DNA of 7,481 nt, taken from the NCBI GenBank assembly GCA_025450095.1, contig JANWID010000020.1, positions 1-7,481 on the forward strand, written 5' to 3'. Under the pieces are notes generated by a model. The model searched no databases. It was not told the origin of the DNA and saw nothing but the letters and a program-made list of their open reading frames with translations. Positions 1-5,822 of the stretch are shown piece after piece. Both the position numbers and the translations under genes were made by a program. This DNA comes from Bacteroidia bacterium. GTDB taxonomy: Bacteria; Bacteroidota; Bacteroidia; AKYH767-A; OLB10. Numbering within the stretch: position 1 is the stretch's first letter; each line of letters opens with the position of its first letter.

Positions 1-4
1 ATAG

Positions 5-1093
5 AATATCACCAATAACCGGATCACTGCTCCCGGGGGACACGGTTACGGGGCCGGGCATTACCTGAACAACTCTAACTCCGTGATAAGAACTAGCCAC
101 ATCAGCGGGAATGCCGTCGACACCGCTACCTGGTGTTACGGAGGAGGCGTATACGTTAGCGGCGGAAATCCGGTTTTTACCAATGTGACTATTGCCAATA
201 ACAGTATGAAAGCCGAAAACTGGTGTTACGGTGTGGGTATGTATGTTGATGGCAGCGACATTGAACTGCACGAAGTAAAAGTAACCGGGAACATCTCCGG
301 CGACAATGCAATCTGGTATTACGGCAATGGAATTTATATGAATGAAACTACTGCTGATCTTTTCAATGTATTGGTTGCGGAAAACCGTTCCGGAACCGGT
401 GGCAGCTTTAATTACGGAGGTGGCATATACTGCGACGGAGCAGGCTCTAATGTTTTTATGATGAATTGTACATTAACCGGTAACACCAAAACGAATAACG
501 GTACCATAACCGGTTCAGGACTCTATTCACGCGATGCTGTAGTGACAGCAGTGAACACGATATTTTACAATCCGAATAACGGACTTGAATTCACGTCGAA
601 TGGCGTAGCATCTTTTGGTGCACTCTGGAGTAATATCCGGGGTGGTGGTCCGGGTGGAGGAATAGGATGTATAGATACTATTCCCGGTTTTGTATCACTT
701 TCTGATTTCCATCTGTTACCCACTTCTCCCTGTGCTGGTGTCGGCACTGATAACGGTGCTCCGTTTATCGATCTCGATGGTATTCCACGTCCACTACCAG
801 CTTTCACATGGACTGATATGGGCTGTTATGAAGTGGACCAATCGGTAACCGGCCTTGCTGAGGTAACAATAGCTGAGTTTTCAGCATATCCAAATCCTGT
901 TAAATCTGGGGAAGTTCTAACTGTTATGAATGCTGGAAAAAAGATTATAGTTACAGATATAACTGGGAGAATTGTTTTCGAATCTGAGAACAATTCCAGT
1001 GAGTTCGGGATTTCAACCCAGAATTGGAAAAGTGGATATTATCTTTTACGCTCTGAAAATTCAAAAGCTTTAAAGATCTGTGTGATGGACTAA
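5..1093 (+). CDS. Beta-helix surface protein with T9SS type A sorting domain (5' end missing or broken)
   Basis: Probably a secreted or cell-surface protein exported by the type IX system; substrate unknown. Numbered from the GTG at 83 (336 aa), it shows a right-handed beta-helix with a YGxG(V/M/I)Y motif at residues 19, 49, 80 and 111 and a weaker copy near 142, a period of 30-31 residues. Residues about 157-250 resemble the end of choice-of-anchor Q proteins, with SPCAG, DLDGIPRP and DMGCYE motifs. A linker then leads to a C-terminal sorting domain from about 265 (YPNPV, then VTDITGR, then SGYYLL). One more coil (YGAGHY) lies upstream of the GTG in the same frame and register, so coding extends at least to base 5, but an in-frame TAG occupies 2-4. 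The GTG has no recognisable start signal and sits inside the repeat array, so it is unlikely to be the real start. The gene is either interrupted or affected by a sequence error. It converges on sucD with a 44-bp gap. Confidence 0.8.
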   Translation, partial: NITNNRITAPGGHGYGAGHYLNNSNSVIRTSHISGNAVDTATWCYGGGVYVSGGNPVFTNVTIANNSMKAENWCYGVGMYVDGSDIELHEVKVTGNISGDNAIWYYGNGIYMNETTADLFNVLVAENRSGTGGSFNYGGGIYCDGAGSNVFMMNCTLTGNTKTNNGTITGSGLYSRDAVVTAVNTIFYNPNNGLEFTSNGVASFGALWSNIRGGGPGGGIGCIDTIPGFVSLSDFHLLPTSPCAGVGTDNGAPFIDLDGIPRPLPAFTWTDMGCYEVDQSVTGLAEVTIAEFSAYPNPVKSGEVLTVMNAGKKIIVTDITGRIVFESENNSSEFGISTQNWKSGYYLLRSENSKALKICVMD

Positions 1094-1135
1094 TGTTAGA
1101 TTATTTATTATCTATCATTTATCATTCATCATTTT
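1094..1135 (+). repeat. Degenerate heptamer repeat filling the gap between the beta-helix gene and sucD
   Basis: The gap divides into six consecutive 7-mers: TGTTAGA, TTATTTA, TTATCTA, TCATTTA, TCATTCA and TCATTTT, with a rough consensus TYATTTA. No GC-rich terminator hairpin is seen between these two convergent genes. Related 7-bp-period sequence occurs upstream of sucD and upstream of mnmE. The function is unknown. Confidence 0.6.
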
Positions 1136-1137
1136 AC

Positions 1138-2019
1138 TCAGGCGGTTACTTTCCCAAGCACCTTCGCCATTGTTTGACCGATAACAGCGGGTGATTCCAC
1201 TACAGTGATCCCACACTCTGTCATGATCTGCATTTTGGCTGCTGCTGTATCGTCTTTTCCACCCACGATTGCACCTGCATGACCCATGCGGCGTCCGGGA
1301 GGAGCAGTCTGACCTGCAATAAAACCTACTACCGGTTTGCGGTTATTGTTTTTGATCCAGCGTGCTGCTTCCGCTTCCAGGTTCCCTCCTATTTCACCGA
1401 TCATAATGATGCCTTCTGTATCGGGATCGTCCATGAAAAGCTGGATTGCTTCAAGCGTAGTGGTACCAATGATAGGATCGCCGCCAATTCCGATTGCAGT
1501 TGAAATTCCCAGTCCTGCTTTCACAACCTGGTCTGCCGCTTCATAAGTAAGCGTTCCTGATTTGGAAACAATGCCGATATGACCTTTCTTAAAAACAAAG
1601 CCGGGCATGATGCCAACTTTCGCTTCGCCAGGAGTTATCACTCCGGGACAATTTGGTCCTACCAGTCGGGTATTACGGCCGCGCAGGTATTCCTTTACGG
1701 TGATCATATCTTTGGTTGGAATTCCTTCTGTAATACAAACAATCAGCGCAACACCGGCTTCAGCAGCTTCCATAATGGCGTCGGCGGCAAAAGCTGGCGG
1801 CACAAAAATGATGGAAACATTTGCTCCTGCAGTTTTTACAGCCTCTTCAACAGTATTGAAGACAGGTTTATCGAGATGAGTTGTTCCTCCCTTTCCTGGT
1901 GTAACCCCACCAACTACGTTGGTGCCGTATTCAATCATCTGTGTTGCATGGAAAGTACCCTCGTTACCGGTAAAACCCTGTACTACAATTTTGGAATTTT
2001 TATTTACTAAAACGCTCAT
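1138..2019 (-). CDS. sucD: Succinate-CoA ligase (ADP/GDP-forming), alpha subunit
   Basis: The alpha subunit of succinyl-CoA synthetase, the TCA-cycle enzyme that interconverts succinyl-CoA and succinate with substrate-level ATP or GTP formation. It binds CoA, carries the phosphohistidine, and pairs with SucC in the cytoplasm. The 293-aa length is normal for the family. The N-terminal CoA-binding Rossmann domain has [11 protein letters not shown] at 14-24 and GGVTPGKGG at 37-45. The family signature [11 protein letters not shown] is at 151-161, followed by GIGGDP at 177-182. The phosphorylated histidine is His247 in [10 protein letters not shown] (242-251), equivalent to E. coli His246. The ATG at 2019 fits the family N terminus ([15 protein letters not shown]). 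No sucC is adjacent in this window; in Bacteroidota the two genes are often unlinked. It is divergent from mnmE and has its own candidate promoter at 2066-2098. Nothing in the sequence looks defective. Confidence 0.97.
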   Translation of the reverse strand: MSVLVNKNSKIVVQGFTGNEGTFHATQMIEYGTNVVGGVTPGKGGTTHLDKPVFNTVEEAVKTAGANVSIIFVPPAFAADAIMEAAEAGVALIVCITEGIPTKDMITVKEYLRGRNTRLVGPNCPGVITPGEAKVGIMPGFVFKKGHIGIVSKSGTLTYEAADQVVKAGLGISTAIGIGGDPIIGTTTLEAIQLFMDDPDTEGIIMIGEIGGNLEAEAARWIKNNNRKPVVGFIAGQTAPPGRRMGHAGAIVGGKDDTAAAKMQIMTECGITVVESPAVIGQTMAKVLGKVTA

Positions 2020-2022
2020 GAG

Positions 2023-2050
2023 ACAATGATAAATGTTAGGTGATTAATGA
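2023..2050 (-). repeat. Degenerate heptamer repeat in the sucD leader
   Basis: Read on the minus strand, this stretch consists of four 7-mers in register: TCATTAA, TCACCTA, ACATTTA and TCATTGT. It lies between the candidate sucD promoter and the sucD start codon, so it would be transcribed as most of the 5' UTR. It resembles the repeat at 1094-1135, which sits at the other end of sucD on the opposite strand. Confidence 0.5.
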
Positions 2051-2065
2051 TGAATAACAAGGGCG

Positions 2066-2098
2066 CAAAGGTAGAATTTTGACTTGAATCCCGGGCAA
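2066..2098 (-). promoter_or_regulatory. Candidate Bacteroidota-type promoter for sucD
   Basis: On the minus strand a TTG (2098-2096) is followed after 22 nt by TACCTTTG (2073-2066), an exact match to the Bacteroidota -7 consensus TAnnTTTG. Transcription would start near 2059, giving a leader of about 40 nt. The -33 element reads TTGCCCGG, the same eight bases as in the candidate promoter of the gene at 4255-4824. Confidence 0.6.
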
Positions 2099-2145
2099 TA
2101 TTTGAATTATTCTGTTGCCTTCGATGCACATACTGGTTCAGGCGG

Positions 2146-2153
2146 TAACTTTG
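2146..2153 (+). promoter_or_regulatory. Candidate -7 box (TAACTTTG) for mnmE
   Basis: TAACTTTG matches TAnnTTTG exactly and points toward mnmE. The -33 element is poor: only TTC is found at 2120-2122, 23 nt upstream. If real, transcription would begin near 2160. The transcript would then carry the palindrome at 2179-2196 and the heptamer repeat at 2203-2223 in an untranslated leader of about 75 nt. Confidence 0.35.
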
Positions 2154-2178
2154 TTACTTCAATTTTAACTCAGTCGGC

Positions 2179-2196
2179 TCCCGATAGCTATCGGGA
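2179..2196. repeat. 18-bp perfect palindrome TCCCGATAGCTATCGGGA
   Basis: The sequence equals its own reverse complement over 18 bp. As RNA it could fold into a 7-bp stem with an AGCU loop. It lies in the sucD-mnmE spacer, 40 bp before the mnmE start. From memory, CCCGATAGCTATCGGG-type palindromes recur in intergenic DNA of many Bacteroidota genomes; this was not checked here. Confidence 0.7.
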
Positions 2197-2202
2197 CGGC
2201 AG

Positions 2203-2223
2203 TCACTCGTCACTATTCACTAG
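2203..2223 (+). repeat. Three tandem TCACTNN heptamers upstream of mnmE
   Basis: TCACTCG, TCACTAT and TCACTAG follow one another without gaps, 13 bp before the mnmE ATG. The period and base pattern are related to the TCATTNN heptamers around sucD. Confidence 0.55.
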
Positions 2224-2236
2224 AAGTACCAGGTCA

Positions 2237-3634
2237 ATGCTTTACTCCGGAATCACCACCGATACCATAGCCGCCATAGCAACTCCCCCGGGAACAGGTG
2301 CCATAGCCATTCTCAGGTTATCGGGCCCTGCCGCTTTTGAGATTGCGGACACTGTTTTTCATTCTTCAAATGTGAAAATTTCATCTGCTGCTTCTCATTC
2401 AGCGCATTTCGGCACCGTACGTTCCGGTGAAAAAATTATTGATGAAGTGCTGGTGACCGTTTTCCGGAATCCAAAATCATTTACGGGTGAGGATGTGGTG
2501 GAGATCTCCTGTCACGGTTCTTCCTATATCCAGAAAGAAATTCTGCATCTGTTGCTTTCCAAAGGAGCACGATTGGCGCAACCCGGTGAATTTACTTTAC
2601 GGGCATTTCTGAATAAAAAAATGGACCTTGCCCAGGCGGAAGCTGTCGGCGACCTGGTTGCTTCCGATACCGAAGCCGCACACCGGGTTGCACTGAAGCA
2701 GATGCGTGGAGGGTTTTCGAAAGAAATAGGCATCCTTCGCGAAAAGCTGATTCACTTTGCTTCACTGCTGGAGCTGGAGCTCGACTTTTCAGAGGAAGAT
2801 GTGGAGTTTGCCAACCGGGAGCAATTGATAAAACTGATCGATGAAACGCTGCAGCATCTAAAACGGTTATCGGATTCATTCGAAGCCGGCAATGTTATCA
2901 AGCGAGGTATACCGGTAGTGATAGCAGGAAAACCCAATACCGGCAAATCTACTCTGCTGAACCTGATTTTAAATGAAGAGCGTGCTATAGTCAGTGAGAT
3001 TGCCGGTACTACCCGCGATACCATTGAAGAAGAAATTACCCTTTCGGGGATGAAGTATCGTTTCATTGATACGGCCGGAATCCGCGAAACCGGTGATGTC
3101 ATTGAAAAGATAGGCGTTGGCCGTTCACTTGAAAAAATAAAAGATGCCAGTGTGATCCTATATCTTTTCGATCCGGGTGAAACAGACCAGGATGAATTAG
3201 AATCGATCCTGGAAAAAATAACAGTTATCAAATCCGATGAAAAACACGTACTCGTACCGGTAGCGAATAAAAGCGACCGTTATAACCGTGATTACATTTC
3301 CGATTTATTTGCATCAGTACCGGATGTTATTTTTATCTCTGCAAAAAATCATTCTGGCATCAATGAACTATTTGAACGCATCACCGCTACAGTTTCACAA
3401 ACCCGGCTCGACAACAATGATGTTATTCTCACCAATGCACGGCACAAAGAAATGCTGGATAAAACTTCATCCGCATTAAAGCAAGCCCGTGAAGGAATTT
3501 CCACTTCCCGTTCCACCGACCTGGTTGCAGTAGATATCCGTTCCGCCCTCTCCTATCTCGGCGAGATCACAGGGCAGATCACAACGGATGATTTGTTGGA
3601 GAATATTTTTTCGAAGTTTTGTATTGGAAAATAA
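2237..3634 (+). CDS. mnmE: tRNA uridine-5-carboxymethylaminomethyl(34) synthesis GTPase MnmE
   Basis: With MnmG, MnmE installs the (carboxymethyl)aminomethyl group at C5 of wobble uridine 34 in certain tRNAs, using GTP hydrolysis and a folate one-carbon donor; it acts as a cytoplasmic dimer. The protein is 465 aa, normal for the family. The N-terminal folate-binding domain opens with TDTIAAIATPPGTGAIAILRLSG (8-30). The helical domain includes MDLAQAEAVGDL (129-140). The inserted G domain has P-loop GKPNTGKS (231-238), GTTRDT (257-262), DTAG (278-281), NKSD (344-347) and SAK (368-370). The C terminus is the diagnostic FCIGK (461-465), whose Cys is catalytic. The frame is open upstream to a TTG at 2084, but those 51 codons span the promoter-like box, palindrome and heptamers and look non-coding. 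The ATG at 2237 matches the family N terminus. No ribosome-binding site is evident. Confidence 0.97.
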   Translation: MLYSGITTDTIAAIATPPGTGAIAILRLSGPAAFEIADTVFHSSNVKISSAASHSAHFGTVRSGEKIIDEVLVTVFRNPKSFTGEDVVEISCHGSSYIQKEILHLLLSKGARLAQPGEFTLRAFLNKKMDLAQAEAVGDLVASDTEAAHRVALKQMRGGFSKEIGILREKLIHFASLLELELDFSEEDVEFANREQLIKLIDETLQHLKRLSDSFEAGNVIKRGIPVVIAGKPNTGKSTLLNLILNEERAIVSEIAGTTRDTIEEEITLSGMKYRFIDTAGIRETGDVIEKIGVGRSLEKIKDASVILYLFDPGETDQDELESILEKITVIKSDEKHVLVPVANKSDRYNRDYISDLFASVPDVIFISAKNHSGINELFERITATVSQTRLDNNDVILTNARHKEMLDKTSSALKQAREGISTSRSTDLVAVDIRSALSYLGEITGQITTDDLLENIFSKFCIGK

Positions 3635-3655
3635 GCACTATTTTTTTTACATTTA
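3624..3655 (+). promoter_or_regulatory. Candidate promoter for ORF6N gene A, overlapping the mnmE stop
   Basis: TTG (3624-3626) is followed after 21 nt by TACATTTA (3648-3655), which matches TAnnTTTG in seven of eight positions. It overlaps the end of mnmE and would start transcription about 40 nt before the ATG of gene A. It is weak because T-runs in this region make such matches easy to find. Confidence 0.3.
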
Positions 3656-3680
3656 AACTTTCGCCAGCCGTTTTTTTTTC

Positions 3681-3701
3681 AACCCTTTAAACGTTTTTCT
3701 C
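3681..3701 (+). repeat. Conserved leader of ORF6N gene A
   Basis: This is the 21-nt pyrimidine-rich stretch directly before the ATG of gene A. It aligns without gaps to the leader of copy C (7440-7460) at 14 of 21 positions, keeping an AAC, AAAC and TTTT framework. The three ORF6N leaders are otherwise surrounded by unrelated sequence. Confidence 0.5.
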
Positions 3702-4205
3702 ATGCAAATTACCACCATTCAATCCAAAATTCATGAAATCAGGGGCGTGAAAGTCAAGCTTGATTTTGATCTTGCAGTACTCTATGAAGTTGAGACCCGG
3801 GCTCTGAAACAAGCAGTTAAACGGAATTCAGATCGGTTTCCAGATGATTTTATATTCACTTTAAATGAAAAGGAAATAACATTACTGGTATCACAAAATG
3901 TGATACCATCGAAAAGCTATTTCGGCGGGTCGCACCCATTCGCATTCACTCAGGAAGGAATCGCTATGTTATCAGGTTTATTAAGAAGTAAAATAGCTAT
4001 AGAAACAAATATTTCAATTATGAAGGCGTTCGTTCTGTTACGACAATTCGCCCTTTCACATATAGAAATTACCGCTAAACTTAAAGAATTGGAAGAACGA
4101 TATGATCAACAATTTAATAGTGTAGCCCAGGCGATCGACTACCTCCTGAAAAAAGATCAGCAATTAATTGATCAACAAAACCGAAAAAAGATCGGGTATA
4201 AATAA
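3702..4205 (+). CDS. ORF6N domain-containing protein (copy A)
   Basis: A probable small DNA-binding protein of the phage-related ORF6N/KilA-N class; its target and role are unknown. It has 167 aa. Residues 8-95 fit the ORF6N domain: IHEIRGVKVKLDFDLAVLYEV (10-30), AVKRNSDRFPDDFIF (38-52), a variable segment (about 59-78), then PFAFTQEGIAMLSG (79-92) and ISIMKAFVLLRQFALSH (102-118). Residues about 119-150 are probably coiled coil (KLKELEERYDQQF), and the protein ends in NRKKIGYK. The family motif is normally FTEQG; here it reads FTQEG (82-86). About two thirds of residues 1-58 match copy B. An inverted repeat inside the gene (3886-3908) encodes part of the variable segment. The ATG at 3702 is supported by the conserved start MQI(T/S)TIQSKIHEIRG, also seen in B. 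It begins 67 bp after mnmE and is convergent with the next gene. Confidence 0.9.
   Translation: MQITTIQSKIHEIRGVKVKLDFDLAVLYEVETRALKQAVKRNSDRFPDDFIFTLNEKEITLLVSQNVIPSKSYFGGSHPFAFTQEGIAMLSGLLRSKIAIETNISIMKAFVLLRQFALSHIEITAKLKELEERYDQQFNSVAQAIDYLLKKDQQLIDQQNRKKIGYK
3886..3908. repeat. Intragenic inverted repeat in ORF6N gene A (10-bp arms, 3-nt centre)
   Basis: The left arm TGGTATCACA (3886-3895) and right arm TGTGATACCA (3899-3908) are exact reverse complements around AAA. The centre, 3897, is the first base of codon 66, right after the CAA codon for Gln65. It encodes most of LVSQNVIP in the variable segment. Pairing stops immediately outside the arms. Confidence 0.9.
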
Positions 4206-4254
4206 TATGAATCGCTCCGATAACAAGGTTTCCTGAGCCAGGGCGAAATAAAAA

Positions 4255-4824
4255 TTATTCCGTCTTATTCGTAAACCGCTTCTGCGTTTTCTTGAAAGAA
4301 TTCAAATCCCAGTCCGCATCAAAACCATTCCAGATCAATCTGAATTTGGTGGCATCAGCAACATAGGCCAGCACAGTTACATCTTCAAAATTAAAATATA
4401 CATTATTGTTGATTTTATCAGCGTACAGATATTTTTCGTTTTCAGCAATGCAATTATTTAGCTTCGTTATAAAAGTCCGGGCCTTATCACCGGTAAAGTG
4501 CCGGAATGCATAGCCCTTATATACCACGCCCGTATTATTAAAGTAATTGCCATAGAAACAAAATACAATGCCTTCCTCCTTTTTATCCGGACTAATATAA
4601 TATATGGTGGTTAATTCACCACTCGTTGTTGCGGTCAGCGCTTCAATTTCAAACTTCAGGTAGGCTTCGGAATTGCCGAATACCTGGGTAGCTACATAAC
4701 TCTTCGCTTCATAAATAGCTTCATCTTTATTGAATTCTCCTGCTACAACAAACGATTTTGGTGTATTCTGTGCGATTGCAGAGAAGCCCCATAAATTCAG
4801 AATAATAAGTCCTATAATTTTCAT
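4255..4824 (-). CDS. Secreted protein of unknown function
   Basis: I do not recognise the family. The protein has 189 aa and begins with a signal peptide: MK, a hydrophobic run (IIGLIILNLWGFSAIA, residues 3-18), then Q19 and N20, with probable cleavage around residues 18-19. The mature part (about 170 aa) has alternating hydrophobic and polar stretches with many aromatic residues, for example GIVFCFYGNYF and FRLIWNGFDADWDLNSFKKTQKRF near the C terminus. It has no T9SS sorting domain and no lipobox cysteine, so a periplasmic soluble protein is the best guess. The frame is open to a TTG at 4878, but that codon coincides with the candidate -33 box. The ATG at 4824 gives a clean signal peptide and is preferred. 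It converges on ORF6N gene A (49-bp gap) and diverges from the T9SS gene at 4991. Confidence 0.75.
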   Translation of the reverse strand: MKIIGLIILNLWGFSAIAQNTPKSFVVAGEFNKDEAIYEAKSYVATQVFGNSEAYLKFEIEALTATTSGELTTIYYISPDKKEEGIVFCFYGNYFNNTGVVYKGYAFRHFTGDKARTFITKLNNCIAENEKYLYADKINNNVYFNFEDVTVLAYVADATKFRLIWNGFDADWDLNSFKKTQKRFTNKTE

Positions 4825-4848
4825 AACACTTTTTTTTATATTTTTTAA

Positions 4849-4878
4849 GAAAGGTAAAAATACCTTAAAACCGGGCAA
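4849..4878 (-). promoter_or_regulatory. Candidate promoter for the secreted protein gene, with overlapping inverted repeat
   Basis: On the minus strand TTGCCCGG starts at 4878, and 19 nt after its TTG comes TACCTTTC (4856-4849), one mismatch from TAnnTTTG. The first eight bases match the -33 region of the sucD candidate promoter. An inverted repeat, AAGGTA-AAAA-TACCTT (4851-4866), overlaps the -7 box and could be an operator. Transcription would start about 15-20 nt before the ATG at 4824. Confidence 0.45.
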
Positions 4879-4960
4879 CTACAAAATTTCTTGTTGAGAG
4901 CCCAAAGTTGTATCATAAAAAATATATCAAGATCCGTATCCTCCTGCCGCGTAATAAATT

Positions 4961-4968
4961 TATATTTA
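4961..4968 (+). promoter_or_regulatory. Possible -7 box TATATTTA for the T9SS gene at 4991
   Basis: TATATTTA matches TAnnTTTG at seven of eight positions and lies 22 bp before the ATG at 4991. No TTG is found at the expected -33 distance, so support is weak. Confidence 0.2.
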
Positions 4969-4990
4969 CAGGATTCTATAGCCCAATAAT

Positions 4991-5803
4991 ATGAAAAAGC
5001 GTTATTCCTTAATTGTTTTTTACCTCCTCTGCAATTGTCCGTTAATTACAAATTCACAAACACTTGGAGGCTATTCATTATATGGTCATCTTGCCACAGC
5101 GATTCATCCTTTTGGGTGCAGTGATGGCTATGTCACTCATTTCCCTGATGATTCCATTTGGGTAAACCTGGTTAATGATAGCACGACTGGGACTTTTACT
5201 TCCATGGACATCGATTCAACAGGAGAGGATTTGTTATTAGAAACCGGTTATAATACTTCAAATTACGATGTGAGTCTTTTATTAAGTAATGGACAGTACT
5301 CAAATATTCATTCGGTAACTATATCGGATTGGACTGCTTTACCCGATATCACATGGGTTAATGTTTACCCTTCTACTTCTTGTAACCAAACTAATACACC
5401 CGGATCTCATTATATTTCTTCACTTGACTACAATACAGATTTTAGCCTGATATCTTCCGATACGGTTGTGGGAATAAAAATTATTTTTCTGAGCACTATC
5501 GGAACACCGGATTTAGCAGGTGCTTACTACATAGTTTCTCAACCAATTGGTATAAGTGAACAAACAACCCTGAATACATTCCGGGTATTTCCCAACCCCT
5601 TTTCTGATGCGTTAAATTTTACTTCAAAAGTGAATGAAATGATTGAAGTAACTTTTTTTGATATTACATCCAGAAAATTATTTACTCATAATTTCCAAAA
5701 TTCATATTCGCAAAATACAATACAACTTGTCCCCGGGATTTATTTTTACGAAGCAAAAGTTGAAAATAATATCCTTATGAAAGGCCGGGTTGTAAAATAT
5801 TGA
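4991..5803 (+). CDS. T9SS type A sorting domain-containing secreted protein
   Basis: A probable cell-surface or secreted cargo of the type IX system; activity unknown. It has 270 aa. A signal peptide covers about residues 1-23 (MKKR, hydrophobic IVFYLL, ending near TNSQ). The middle part, about 24-190, has ITLEF-like beta strands: MDIDSTGEDLLLETGYNTSNYDVSLLLSNGQYSN (72-105) and DTVVGIKIIFLSTIGTPDLAGAYYIV (157-182). This pattern recalls discoidin-like surface modules with a terminal D-x-AGAYYI strand, but I cannot name the family firmly. The C-terminal sorting domain is about 196-270: FRVFPNPFSDALNF, then VTFFDITSRKL, then PGIYFYE and a final KGRVVKY. The tail is clearly related to that of the convergent neighbour at 5823-6752. 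The ATG at 4991 is the natural start because it gives a complete signal peptide. No Shine-Dalgarno is seen. Confidence 0.85.
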   Translation: MKKRYSLIVFYLLCNCPLITNSQTLGGYSLYGHLATAIHPFGCSDGYVTHFPDDSIWVNLVNDSTTGTFTSMDIDSTGEDLLLETGYNTSNYDVSLLLSNGQYSNIHSVTISDWTALPDITWVNVYPSTSCNQTNTPGSHYISSLDYNTDFSLISSDTVVGIKIIFLSTIGTPDLAGAYYIVSQPIGISEQTTLNTFRVFPNPFSDALNFTSKVNEMIEVTFFDITSRKLFTHNFQNSYSQNTIQLVPGIYFYEAKVENNILMKGRVVKY

Positions 5804-5822
5804 AACTGCCTGTTTTGGTTTC
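5802..5822. terminator. Possible short bidirectional terminator hairpin
   Basis: GAAACT (5802-5807) can pair with GGTTTC (5817-5822) using one G-U pair. It occupies the whole 19-bp gap between two convergent genes and overlaps the stop of the first. The stem is short and no long T-run follows, so termination here is a guess based mainly on position. Confidence 0.25.

Noticed and set aside
2084..2236. N-terminal 51-codon extension of mnmE from a TTG start
   Set aside because: The stretch contains a TAnnTTTG box, a perfect palindrome and tandem heptamers, resembles no MnmE N terminus, and the ATG at 2237 gives the expected MnmE start.
2524..3231. Open frames on the minus strand within mnmE, and plus-strand frames within sucD
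   Set aside because: They overlap strongly conserved genes in full, show no recognisable protein features and are compositional shadows.
3628..3648. AAAATA-AGCAC-TATTTT with T-run at the end of mnmE as an intrinsic terminator
   Set aside because: The stem is entirely A-T and overlaps the stop codon; too weak to call.
4225..4232. AAGGTTTC just after gene A matches part of the palindrome arm of gene B
   Set aside because: Only eight bases, expected by chance fairly often in a 7.5-kb window on two strands; not reported as a target site.
4213..4244. Possible terminator between ORF6N gene A and the secreted protein gene
   Set aside because: Pairing of TCGC with GCGA and an inner CCTG with CAGG needs bulges and a large loop, and no clear T-run follows; not convincing.
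4825..4878. N-terminal extension of the secreted protein from the TTG at 4878
   Set aside because: The TTG overlaps the candidate -33 box, and the extension would bury the signal peptide; the ATG at 4824 places it at the N terminus.
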